Positions 31,301 through 40,887 of a stretch of DNA of 40,887 bases are shown here, in pieces; position 1 is the first letter of the stretch; the number at the start of each line of letters is the position of its first letter. The stretch is from Ephemerocybe angulata. Lineage: Eukaryota > Basidiomycota > Agaricomycetes > Agaricales > Psathyrellaceae. The stretch lies in NCBI GenBank assembly GCA_013368325.1, contig JAACJK010000134.1:1-40887 (forward strand). Direction: 5' to 3'. The notes beneath the pieces were generated by a model, which saw only the letters and a list, made by a program, of their open reading frames with translations, ran no database searches and had not been told where the DNA came from. A program made the position numbers and the translations under genes.

Positions 31301-32771
31301 CGCCAACCTTAAATAGCTGGTAAACATTTATTCTGAGGTGCACCAGCGATACTCCTACCATGTGTGTTACCCCCGGCGCCGCTGCCCCTTCCTCAGCCTG
31401 CTCGAGTTGGATCGGTGTCGATGAGGAGGTGTGAGGTGGAGTGCGAGAGACGCCGGAAATGGGAGGAATGTTCGGCACGTCCGTCGATGCTGAAGCGGAG
31501 GCAGAAGGAGCGTCCTCTTCAAGAATGTTGTCATGAACCGCTGTTGACCGGGAGGGCTTCGCGATCAAGGGACCGACAGTGACGCCGCTCGGTTTAGAGG
31601 GTCCCAGACTAGCCGCGCCAACCTTAAATAGCTGGTAAACATTTATTCTGAGGTGCACCAGCGATACTCCTACCGTGTGTGTTACCCCCGGCGCCGCTGC
31701 CCCTTCCTCAGCCTGCCCGAGTTGGTTCGGTGTTTTTGCTCCCGACTTCTCGCATCTGACCTTCGTCCTTTTACAGGGCAGGCATGCATTATGCGGTCTT
31801 TCGTAATCGCACGTCCGACCACTCTTGCGACAGGCTTTGCAGTAGTGATTATAAATTCCGGGACGTGTCACCTTTTTCGAGACGACGGGGAGAGCGGCAT
31901 CTCGGGCCAGAAGTATCTGGGCCAGCTCAGTATCAGGCGGATCGCGGGCACCTTTAGGGGTGACAGGGCGGGCGACGGGGAGAGCGGCATCTCGGGCCAG
32001 AAGTATCTGGGCCAGCTCAGTATCAGGCGGATCGCGGGCACCTTTAGGGGTGACAGGGCGGGCGTCGATAGGGCTGTGAACTCTGGGGGGAGATGCAGGA
32101 CGGGTGTCGGGAACTGAGGGGCGGCCGCGCTTTTTCGGGAGCCCAGACGACGATGAATTGCTGTCGCTTTCATTCGACGACTTACGCTTCTGGCCTCGGG
32201 AGTCCTCCATTCTCACACCCAGGTTGTCGCCCATGTTTCCAGATGATTCATCTTCCGCGTCTTTGTGTGAGTTAGCCGCTGAGTGCGAGTCTTCAATGAG
32301 GACGGCCTACCTAGAACTGGAGTTCGCTTCGGTTCAGTCAAAGATCCTCCTTCGTGCACCTCGTTCCCCTTGTCTGCGTCCACGTCGACATCAGAGCATT
32401 TGTCCCTTGCCTGATCCTCCGGGCTCATCGTAAAACAGGGATCGTCGAATAGACTCATGCGACGTTCGCTACTTCGAGGCTTGCCTTTGTGTTTAACATA
32501 CGCCCTCAACCAGAGCTTGACTCGCTCAGTCTTGACCAAGGTGCTTCCGCCGTTCGACAGACTAAGAGTGCCATGTCGCGCAAGTTCCTGATGGAACACG
32601 GCCCCAGAGTAAGCATTTGAGAATAAAGCCGGATGCCTATGCACTTACGGTGATTTCGTCCAACGCCGATAATTTCGTTGCTGCCTCTTTACTGGTCCAT
32701 GTTTTGGCCAGCTGTAACTCGCGGTCGAGCTGATCGAAGAGGTCTTGGGTTCTCCGCTGTGCATCACCCAT
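28368..32771 (-). CDS. 1,388-aa Zn2Cys6 / AT-hook / coiled-coil protein
   Basis: Exons 32771-32649, 32587-32311, 32251-31002, 30946-29646 and 29583-28368 sum to 4167 nt. After a short helical start (MGDAQRRTQDLFDQLDREL) come an AT-hook core (KKRGRPS, ~173-179) and a canonical Zn2Cys6 cluster: Cys at about 271, 274, 281, 290, 293 and 300 (C-x2-C-x6-C-x8-C-x2-C-x6-C). Exon 4 is almost wholly coiled coil (LEEQLTEVEDRLAQFE, LEEKLEKLN). Exon 5 is low-complexity, Pro/Ser/Ala-rich and acidic. Zn2Cys6 clusters bind DNA in fungal transcription factors, but there the cluster is usually N-terminal and followed by a regulatory domain; here it is internal with a long coiled coil, which is unlike them. Three in-frame tandem duplications expand the gene. 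It starts 206 bp from the divergent 256-aa gene, so a shared promoter is possible. Confidence 0.7.
28455..28724 (-). repeat. 135-bp in-frame tandem duplication
   Basis: Two ~135-bp units encode a 45-residue block (GGAQHHTTLFDNMSDKSE in one, GGAQHHTTFFDNMSDMSE in the other) near the C-terminus. Confidence 0.85.
31105..31734 (-). repeat. 315-bp in-frame tandem duplication
   Basis: Two ~315-bp units (about 31105-31419 and 31420-31734) are nearly identical and encode a 105-residue block that includes a VSLVHLRINVYQLFKVG segment. The few differences (for example VGVAS/VGAAS) suggest recent duplication. Confidence 0.85.
31884..32063 (-). repeat. 90-bp in-frame tandem duplication
   Basis: Two identical or near-identical 90-bp units encode a 30-residue block starting RPVTPKGARDPPDTEL. 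It lies just upstream of the Zn2Cys6 cluster in the protein. Confidence 0.85.
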
Positions 32772-32977
32772 GACGGTCTGGCGGGGAAAGCTGGGGGGAG
32801 CCAATATGGGGCAGTCGTGGTTCGCAAGTTGAGCCGCTGGGGACGGTCGGTTGTGTGGTAGTTGGTAATTTGAGCCGACAACCAAGGCGCACGCGCGCCG
32901 GGCCCAGGATCACGCGGGTATGTGTTCGTCAACCAGAAAAAGCATCCGCGCACGGTTTCTCTTTCCTCCCCACCTCA

Positions 32978-33843
32978 ATGACTAGGATCCACAAATCTAT
33001 GGGAGGTAGGTGTTCCTCTCCCCGTGAAGTGCGGTACCCTAACTGATTGGTAGCGCCGGCCGAGTTGGATGATTATGCCATGGACGTCAGTTCTGCCGTG
33101 GACCAGGGGGAGAGCTTTGGTATTATCGGTGATCCCATTGGTACGGCATAATGACTAACTGCCCATGTCCCTCCCTCCTCTTAACAGGGTCCCGCCCAAC
33201 TGCACCGAACGATGGCTGGATTGGTTTGCTGTCACGACCTCCTTCTCCGAGCGATTCTGATATCGCTGAGCCCATCCCGCACGATTCGGTATCCGACTCC
33301 CACATGGAGGAAGAGATGCACGGTGAAACCGCCGATAGTCCCAAGGCTGAAGCCCCGCAAATGCACGACCTTCCGTCTGGCCAGCGCTCCTTGGGCCCAA
33401 AACTTAGGAATCTCCGACCGATCGACGCTCAGCCGGCCCCAGGACAAGCCCCCAGAGGGGAGGGGAAGAACGTACCCATCGCTTTAGGGCAAGGCCAGAG
33501 CCAATGCAAGTTGCAATCACAGCCGATGTACGACCGTATGTCTGGCCCGAGCTCCTTGGATGACAACGGTTGGAATCTCCAATCCGTTGGCACCCTCTCC
33601 GTTTCACGGCAAGTCCTAGAAATGCATAGGCGCGATCTCCGTTCCATGCAAAGCCAGTTGCTCGTCTACCACAAGAGCTTGCTGCGCGCCCAACATCTAA
33701 CCGACAAGATTATTTCTGCCGTTGTTCGCACTGGTCGGCTTCAACAGGCTATGCAGAGCGGCGTACAAGCTGGGGCTACCTTGGGAGAATCCGAGGAGAC
33801 GGCAAGAGAGGATAAGGGCGAGGAGGTAGACGAAAGGACCTAA
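32978..33843 (+). CDS. Unrecognised 256-aa protein, divergent partner of the Zn2Cys6 gene
   Basis: Exons 32978-33005, 33054-33140 and 33188-33843 join in phase (771 nt). Introns are 48 and 47 nt: GTAGGT...TGGTAG and GTACGG...AACAG. The N-terminal two thirds are polar and acidic (ELDDYAMDVSS, PPSPSDSDIAEP). The C-terminal region from about residue 170 is a predicted helix pair (QVLEMHRRDLRSMQSQLLVYH, then AQHLTDKIISAVVRTGRLQQ) suited to coiled-coil pairing. It is transcribed away from the coiled-coil Zn2Cys6 gene, so interaction of the two products is a reasonable guess, nothing more. No family recognised. Confidence 0.5.
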
Positions 33844-34293
33844 GGATCGTTGGATATAGCAAAGAACTAGAGGGCTTGAATTCATTTGGCTTCGGTGATG
33901 ATGAAAATGACACATTCACATACCCACGCAGTTCCTTCGTATTGTGTTGGTCGGACGCATCTGTTACGTGCTGGGCATCTTCAGTTAGGAATTGTAGAGT
34001 TTATAACATCTGAGTGAAATCCTTAGCCCGTCAACTCTGTTGGCAAGCGAAGTTAGTCTCGGTCGTTGGTAGAGCCTCCGGCGGCCGCAGGTCATAAGAG
34101 GGCATTGCGGCCGTTGCGGCAACGGTCGGACATTGCTATGGAGCACCCTCGGCCGGCCATTCGCACGGGCCCGGCCTGGATCCCCTTGAAAGTTCAATCG
34201 TCTCAATGACATGTCGTCGTTTGCTAATTACAATGGAAGATTACTATGCTACGACCAAACGAATAGTCCAGTGATAAAATAAAGCTTTAGATT
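33844..34293. other. Convergent intergenic region
   Basis: Holds the 3' ends of the 256-aa gene (+) and the JmjC-like gene (-). Contains a cggccg-rich patch around 34080-34170. No gene, terminator hairpin or repeat boundary could be defined. Confidence 0.4.
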
Positions 34294-37200
34294 TCAATTA
34301 CCCCTTCCCGGATCCAAAAGTCCAAATGAGTAAGCCGTGGCACCAGACGTAGAGTAAAACCCGGCATCCAACATGGTAGGTCGGGGGCGTACTCGTGCTT
34401 GCGCTTGAGGAAACCTCTTTTGTGTCGTCATTACAGGTATACGCCATGTAGCCTTTGATTGAGGTCCAGCTACCTTCCCTCCCTCCGAAAGTGGAATCGC
34501 TGGAAGTGTCGAATCGTCGATGAGGTCCCCCTGCGCCAGGTTCTTCTCCACAACCTTTGGCCACAGCTCCTTGTCGTACGACAGCGCATCACGAATTAGA
34601 TGCACGAGATGGTCTGTTTCTTGTGTAGCGGGACCGTTGATGGACTTCGAGTTAGCGAATACACCCTGCGCCTTGATAAGGAGGAATGCTTGTTCGACCA
34701 GCATCTCGCTGAAGTACTTCTTGACCGTGTCCGCTTCCTTGTACTTCCCCTCAGGTTGGATTGGGATATGGAGTTCATCCATGCTGACTAGCGCCACCCC
34801 TCGGGCATAGACCATAAAGAGCGTGTCCTTTGCTGTCCTCGGTTCGCCTATCCACGATTTGTACGATCGAGGGTCAAGCACAAACGCGAGGGTTATAAGC
34901 ACATGGAGGAGGATGAACCCATGAAAAACCCTCCACTCAGAGAGAAGGTCGATTCCGAGCTGCTTGGCGTCGGTGTAGGGGATATCTCGACACAGCAGGC
35001 GATGATGGAAACAGATGACCTGCATTGCTAGGAGTCTCCACATTCCGACGTGCGAAGTGTTCGTAACCTGATTTTCCAGGTGAAAAGCAGCGATCAGTGC
35101 CCCCGCGGTATCAGTGAATGTGGTCGGGCAAAAGTAGTGCCCGCCGACACAGATGGAACTCTCCAATGTCCAAACAGTGTGGAAGGTCCAGGGGCGCATG
35201 AATCTGCCAACGTATCTGTGAGAACATGGAACGACCAGAACAAAAGTACACTCACAGTGTGTGATTTGACGGAATCACCACCATCTCTGTCCGACAGTTC
35301 CCCGGTTTGGATGCATCCCAGTCATGGTAAGTCTTGAGATTATTGAAGCGTTCTATTCGATCCTGTCCGTCCAGGGGTACAGAAACGGCCCATAGCTTGA
35401 ATCCTGAGGAGGGCTTCATGAAGGTACTCGACCCACCAGCGTCAACGTGAGTGGGGTGAGACGCGTGTGCTGTCGCCACCAGTGCCCAGCGCATGTCCTT
35501 GATGGGATACTCAACCTTGCAGCCGGAAGGGAGCTCTGATTCCATTGTGAGGTATGCCTCTACGTCTCCAAACAGAGGCCCTGGAGTAACAGGCCCCAAC
35601 TGGGGGATGTCAAGGATATTGACTACCTTCCCTTTCGGCCCTAAACTGTGTTCCCAGTACAGGTCCTCCAGGGTCCCGGTGGAGTGTCGCTCATCACCCC
35701 ACCCCAAGCTGTAGTCGTGGAGAGTGAATAACTTATCCAATGGCGCAATCTTTCGGAGTTCAGCCCTCGAAAACTTCCGATCCTCCTCGGGGCCGCAGAC
35801 GATCAGTTCATGAGTCCTGTTGATCTCCTGAAGTTCGATTGGATCGTAATCATCGAATTCTGCTTGAGACATCCTTTTGAATACCGACCGGGCTGGATCA
35901 AAGACGTGCGGAGGGCGACCATTCTCGTCACAGCTTTTCAAAGAGTTGTTGTAGAAGTCGTAAAACATATTTTCTTCATCTTCCTGGAGGGTGAGGTGAG
36001 CAAAGGAAGAAGGAGAGAAGTTAATTGGGTTGAAAAACTTACTGTTTCTCCATTTGCCTGAAATAGATACTGCACTCCATTCGCATCGTATACTTTCGCC
36101 GCAGGATGTTCACTGGTGCGAGCATCATTGCCAGTTGTGCTACGCACGAATCGCTTGCCCTGAATACTAGCGCTCCCCTCGAGTTCGACACCGTGAAGGA
36201 TCAGAGCGGTTTGGATCTGCCTGTTAGAAACAGGTTGCATCGAACTATCAATAGCCTCGATGGGAAGGGCGAGGGCTTTCCGGGGTACTTCGGTCTCGCC
36301 CTCGTTGTCGTTCTCGTTGCCCTTCCCCTTCCCCTTGCCCTTGCCCTTGCCCTTGCCCTTGCCCTTGCCCTTGCCCTTGCCCTTGCCCTTGCCCTTGCCC
36401 TTGCCCTTGCCCTTGCCCTTGTCCTTGTCCTTGTCCTTGTCCTTGTCCTTGTCCTTGTCCTTGTCCATGCTATTGGTTTCCTCCAATGTCCCCTCCTTTT
36501 GCTTACCATTTTCCGGTTGTGAACCCCCCGCGTTCTCACTCCCGGGGGGAAGGATCTCGGGAGATGATGAGGTGCCTTCCGGGATGGAGGTGGCGGAGAG
36601 CTGTGCGTTGGGGTCTTCCGGAATGGAGGCGGCGGAGATATTAGCGGGTTGAGGTTGCTGCGCGTTGGGGGGTTCAGGGATGGAGGCGGTGGAGATACTA
36701 GTGGGTTGATCTTGCTGTGCGTTGGGGCCTTCCGGGATGGAGGCCAGGGAGATACTAGCGGGCTGCGCGTTGGGGTCTTCCGGAATGGAGGCGGCGGAGA
36801 TATTAGCGGGTTGAGGTTGCTGCGCGTTGGGGGGTTCAGGGATGGAGGCGGTGGAGATACTAGTGGGTTGATCTTGCTGTGCGTTGGGGCCTTCCGGGAT
36901 GGAGGCCAGGGAGATACTAGCGGGCTGCGCGTTGGGGTCTTCCGGGATGGAGGCGGCGGAGATACTAGCGGGTTGACGTTGCTGCGCGTTGGGGGGTTCA
37001 GGGATGGAGGCGGTGGAGAGACTAGCGGGCTGATCTTGCTGTGCGTTGGGGCCCTCCAGGCCGAGGGAATGACGCTGTGCTTTGGGGTCTTCCGGGCTGT
37101 GAGTGAGGGTGATGGGCCTTCCACTATCGCCTTGGCCTTGCTGAGCGTTAAGCTGTGGGCAAGGATCCTTCGAGGGGCGCGTTGTGGGAGTCGAAAAAGA

Positions 37201-38918
37201 TCTGGGCCGACCTTGGCCCTTTTGACCTTCATTACAACCTGGCCGTGTTGGCGATAACAACCCCAGACTCCATGCCCGGCTATGCTGTGGTGGGCGATTA
37301 TTTGGTGTGTGCGTTGGGGACGACGATCCGAATCTACATTGGCTGATGCTCCGTTGACCAAATCCGCGACGCCGGCCATTTGAAGGATCTGGCGTCAAGA
37401 CTGCGGTCTGCGTAGGCGAGTACTGAGTTCCCATTGAGACTGGAGACTGGGGTACTGGCCCATCATTCGTGAATGCAGTCCCTGGTTTGGGTGTTACCGG
37501 ATGCGTGCTAGGAGGCAATGAATCCCCTCGGCCCCGTTCTTCGATTCGTTTCCGTTTATTGGGATTGCGTTCGACCTCGTCTACGACACCGTGACTTGAC
37601 CTCTTGCTCGTCGATCCGTTTGCAGCGCCTGGGAGCATAAGCCACGATGGAGCCCAGAACGCCGAGGGGTTTGTCGTACAGGGCGGTGGCGTGAGTACGG
37701 CGGTGCACATGTGTCCAATAACATTATAAGGCTGAACGTTGTCGAAGGCAATGGAAAATAGCCCGTGTGACGCGACCTTCTCCACAGCAACGAGACCCGG
37801 AGGCTTCACCGCAGGCTTCGAGTGACTGGTCTAGATATAGGAGTATAAATGTAAATCTGTGGTCTAAACTCGAGAATCGATGGGCGACTATACCTGAATG
37901 AGGGCCTTCCGCTTCCATCTACAACCCTGAATGTTACAGTGCGTCAGCAGTTGGAGAGGGCTCCAGATCATCGCTGTTTCAAAGCACAGTCGAATCCCCC
38001 TAAAGGTCCCCTCTTTCGCCATTGCTTTCAACTGTCTCAGCTCCGAGGGGGTAAAGTCCCTGAACGAGACGATGAACATCATTGCCATGTACGCAATTAA
38101 AACTTACGTAGACGATTCCCTAATAAATGGCAGGAGAACCTCCACGCCACTTTTTACGGTCAGTACCTCCTAAGATTGTAAGCAATAAACGTTAGTAAAG
38201 ATCACCACATGGATGGGATGCGGCTTACTCCTTTGCGAGTATCGTCACACAGACATCGTAGGTAGAGGCCGGCGTTGTACAAGTTCGAGGATGCCGCAGC
38301 AAAGTGGGCGCCTACACTCGACCTGATCTTATTTTTCAGAAGATTGATCAAGCCTGCCCGCTGGTCGCCGCCTTCCCCATCTACGTCCATCCCGTCATTC
38401 AATGCACCCTCCACCAAACCGAGCACAAGTTCTGTCCAGTTCGGTATACTCAAGTCCTTCAACAGTTCGCCAGTATCCTCAAGTTCTGGAAGCGCGGGCA
38501 TGTGGGGTGGTACAGGGGGTTCTTGCACGCAGATATGATAATCCATCATTTGGTAGCAAGAAACGACCAAACTGATGAGGTCCCAGTCGGTGTCCCGTAG
38601 CGTGGCTGTTCTTCGCGTGACAAGCGCTGGGGCTGGGTCGATCCCCGTTATCGTTTCTATGCACCGGGCAAGATGGTGGCAGGCCATCCCTTCCGTCCCC
38701 TCCGCTGTGAACATATGCCGCTCCGTCGCGTCGAGGCGCGAAGCCAGGCACTGAAGTTGCCGCCTTTCGTCAGCCGCGAGCACGTCCGAATTCTTAACGG
38801 GGCTTACCTGAACAGCGCTACTTTGGTCCTTAACAAGTGTCACTAGGGGGGAGATGGACTGTGAGAGCAAGGGAGAGAGGTGAAAGTACGCCAGCCATGT
38901 TCGATTAGGTTGCGCCAT
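34294..38918 (-). CDS. 1,428-aa JmjC-like protein with low-complexity insert
   Basis: Exons 38918-38808, 38750-38229, 38169-38108, 38059-37894, 37830-36043, 35983-35256 and 35203-34294 sum to 4287 nt. Residues 1-287 are a helical region ending in a conserved-looking motif (DFTPSELRQLKAMAKEGTFRG). Exon 5 (288-883) is Pro/Gln/Ser-rich, with a minisatellite and a long Lys-Asp then Lys-Gly alternation. Exons 6-7 carry a cupin/JmjC-like domain: HPTHVD near 1060 supplies the H-x-D pair, and RPWTFHTVW about 90 residues on supplies the second His, followed by GGHYF. JmjC enzymes are Fe(II)/2-oxoglutarate oxygenases, often protein or histone demethylases. This resembles a basidiomycete-expanded branch with no known substrate. 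All three metal ligands appear present; 2-oxoglutarate binding was not checked. The frame is intact. Confidence 0.7.
36319..36466 (-). repeat. In-frame hexanucleotide microsatellite (KG)n/(KD)n
   Basis: About 100 bp of CCTTGC units is followed by about 48 bp of CCTTGT units (plus-strand view), encoding runs of Lys-Gly then Lys-Asp in the JmjC-like protein. The six-base unit keeps the frame whatever the copy number. Length is likely to vary between strains. Confidence 0.9.
36610..37060 (-). repeat. Minisatellite, 162-bp higher-order unit
   Basis: Units of 45-60 bp encoding variants of PNAQQ(D/P)QPxSISxASIPE form a higher-order 162-bp (54-residue) repeat: 36631 aligns with 36793. A third, less regular copy runs to about 37060. 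Confidence 0.8.
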
Positions 38919-39011
38919 ATTACAGAGTCGAACGTCGACGTTCTGCAGAGAGTTGCGCCTGGAAGTTTGATAGTCTGAAAGTTAAGTTAAGACGTTTTTT
39001 GATCCAGCGTC

Positions 39012-40588
39012 ATGATTATGTCAACCGCTGAGTTCCCTGATGTATATGTAAGCACCATCACCGGCTGCCCCGATATGAACCCCCGCAGTGCCGAGGCTTG
39101 GCCGAGGCTCTCGGCCGTCCAAGGACCGGCCTTACCAAAGCCTTACCAGACGGCCGAAGTGTCATCCTTCCTTTCGTTGCACCTCCATGAACGCGTCCAT
39201 CGTTCGAATTGCTCTCTGAGTCTCTCCATCCACCTTCCTAGGTAGGCTCAAAAGTTGTTTTATATACTCCAGTTTCTGATCAAGTACTTAGGGGCCAGTG
39301 ATTCTCTGCGATGGGAAATAATTTACCGCGCTCAAGGTTTAGGCGATATTCGCCGGGCCTTGGCTGGTGAACTCCTTTTTGCCCCTCAAGCCTCTCCGTC
39401 CGCCTTGCAACCAATGGCAATGCTCTGGCCATGCAGACACGTCGATTTCTCCTCCCGTTTTCCGAGGTACATCGACCCGAAGTTCCCATACTGTCAAAGT
39501 TGTAATCTTCGTCACGGTGAGGCGTTCATTTGGCGTACTTCTTACTGTGCAGGTATTGACAATATCTGCATAGACCCGGCGTCGCCTTTGACCTCCCTTC
39601 CAGATGACGTCCAGAATGAACTCCTGAACTCGTTCTCGATGGCTCAACTCGCCACCGTCGGCAGCGCGAGCGCTCACCTCCGTGCGATGATATCGAGGAA
39701 GATGTTTGGCCGAGTCAACGGCCTGTTCAGCACGTTCGGCTTGGAGCCAAAGACCTTCTTTCGGTCGCTCGACCGTTGCGCGGCAATCGTCACCGGAGTG
39801 AAGGTGCTAAATCTCCTCCACCCTTCCTCATTTCCCGACGACAACCGGTTGGAACTCTTCGTCGGCGAGGACCTTGCGGAATTCGTGGAGGATCTTGAGA
39901 ACAAGTTTGGTTATACGATTTCCGAGAAGTTGGATACGATGGCGGCAGTGCATCACGCCCTAGGGTATCCGCGCTCAAGTTACGCAATCAAGAAGGGGGT
40001 CGTCTTGCGCAAAAGCGTTGAAGGGCAGGAGAAGTCGTTGCTTGTAGTCGGCGCCAGGCTAGGAGGTAACCCAGTCACCTTGTTGACGGCTTGCCCGAAT
40101 ACCCTCATGATGAACTTCATCTCTGGCGGTGGTGTCTATTCAATGTATCCTGGTCTCACTGCGGCCCGCAAAGGAATCAACATGTCCTATTACGGCGGGA
40201 CCGACCGGGGAATACCCGCGCTGGATCGCCTTTCAGCCGCTGGGTTCGAGCTATTCAACTACGCTGTCGATGCAATAGGGCCACATCGGTGCGCCTTCCA
40301 CCCCTCCTGTCCTAGGACTACCATTACCTTCCCGGAAGCGGGTGTATGGGGCATCCTCTTTGAAGAATTTCGGCAAGCGAACTTCATAACGGCCATGGAT
40401 TCCTTTGTCTATCAGCTTCGTGCGCAGTGCAACGAAATGGACCGAGGTTCTCCAGGCTTTTGGGCGTTTTTGGAGGATGGAGGGAGCGTGCACGGTAAGT
40501 TGGAACAGCCGATCCTTTGCGTGTACGTTCTGACCTCTTTTCGTTAGCGGGTTTCGGGTCGAGGAAGACCATAAACGACGCCAGGTAG
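39012..40588 (+). CDS. F-box/nucleotidyltransferase-like paralogue with eroded motif
   Basis: The 5' exon starts at 39012 (MIMSTAEFPDVY). The main open frame runs to 40494, a 53-nt intron follows (GTAAGT...CGTTAG), and the last exon is 40548-40588. Key parts: an F-box-like helix (LTSLPDDVQNELLNSFSM), then FGLEPKTFFRSL, and a nucleotidyltransferase-like position reading IVTGVKVLNLL...NRLELFV. The GS and D-x-D of an active enzyme are thus TG-V and R-L-E. Later are LMMNFISGGGVYSMYP and a ~120-residue C-terminal part. Structure around 39240-39560 is unsure. The donor that is GTAAGT in the inverted copy at 1-757 reads CAAAGT here, and the upstream frames differ by indels. The 5' protein sequence should be treated as provisional. 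Function unknown. Confidence 0.5.
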
Positions 40589-40808
40589 TCACCATTATTT
40601 ACAATTAGACTTAATCCATTGCGCTTAGCTCTTATCAGTTTTGCATTGGAGCTGAATTTGGTTCGACATTGCAACCCATAATAGAGCACTCCCCGCACCG
40701 GCAGATGCCGGTTCACCCCTCTGGCCCTGATTTTTTGCCGAGCTTTGGTCTCATCTCGGTCTTGATCTATCGACGAACAGAAAAGAACACACCGAACAAA
40801 CCAGGACC
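40589..40808. other. Intergenic, possible promoter of the next gene
   Basis: No gene seen. It lies between the stop at 40588 and a plausible ATG at 40809. Confidence 0.35.
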
Positions 40809-40887
40809 ATGGAGGAATTCTCAGCACTCCTCGTAACGGATGACCTTGACCAGCGTTTCAATGCAACTCAACTCGAGTATTTGAAGT
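40809..40887 (+). CDS. Possible start of a gene running off the window
   Basis: An ATG in a fair context (aggaccATGG) opens a frame reading MEEFSALLVTDDLDQRFNAT to the window end. Too short to identify. Confidence 0.25.
   Translation, partial: MEEFSALLVTDDLDQRFNATQLEYLK

Noticed and set aside
34520..34810. 96-codon plus-strand frame with cysteines
   Set aside because: Antisense to the intact last exon of the JmjC-like gene; no motif.
34294..35983. TET/JBP-type dioxygenase
   Set aside because: The H-x-D...H spacing and the GG-x-x-T and GGHYF surroundings look more like the basidiomycete JmjC-like group than TET/JBP. Without a profile search the exact subfamily stays open.
36106..37257. Plus-strand open frames of 130-200 codons (Leu/Pro and Gly-rich)
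   Set aside because: They are the reverse reading of the Lys-Gly/Lys-Asp microsatellite and minisatellite in the minus-strand JmjC-like gene.

Overview
The window looks like nuclear DNA of a filamentous basidiomycete, probably an Agaricomycete. Genes are intron-rich, with short GT-AG introns (mostly 49-75 nt). Protein types seen are a MYND finger, an Hst3/Hst4-type sirtuin, Zn2Cys6 and JmjC-like proteins, and hAT transposons. Between the genes lie decayed gene pieces and GC-rich 'cggccgag' repeats. There are no bacterial operons, rRNA or CRISPR. Exon models were built by hand from splice signals and frame continuity; for the main genes the exon lengths sum to a multiple of three.

Layout. 1-757 (-) is a truncated copy of the 5' part of the gene at 39012-40588 (+), in inverted orientation. 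1.7-4.6 kb holds gene relics, including one member of a small 'WF' family. 5.1-7.05 kb (+) is a MYND-finger gene. 7.05-8.17 kb is gene-free and GC-rich with a perfect hairpin. 8.17-9.67 kb (-) has two unrecognised small genes. 10.5-13.0 kb (-) is a sirtuin gene cut by a 592-bp hAT-type MITE with 8-bp target duplications. 13.36-15.63 kb (-) is a seven-exon gene, possibly CANIN-like. 15.8-16.5 kb is a repeat cluster. 16.4-18.2 kb (-) has a nucleotidyltransferase-fold-like gene and a small unknown gene.

18,390-23,560 is a complete 5,171-bp hAT element with matching termini and an 8-bp target duplication (CGGCAGGG). Its single long gene joins a Ulp1-like cysteine protease to a zinc-finger/hAT-like transposase. 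23.6-24.8 kb (+) is the best-preserved F-box/nucleotidyltransferase-like gene. 26.4-27.35 kb has two tandem WF-family copies. 27.6-28.0 kb (-) is a small unknown gene.

28.4-38.9 kb is filled by three large, repeat-bearing genes: a 1,388-aa Zn2Cys6/AT-hook/coiled-coil protein (-), a divergent 256-aa protein (+), and a 1,428-aa protein (-) with a JmjC-like domain, a minisatellite and a Lys-Gly/Lys-Asp hexanucleotide tract. The last gene (+) is another nucleotidyltransferase-like paralogue, and an unidentified gene may start at 40809.

Overall this is an accessory region shaped by DNA transposons and lineage-specific gene families. Two ordinary chromatin/DNA-repair-type genes (the sirtuin and perhaps a CANIN protein) sit next to each other within it.
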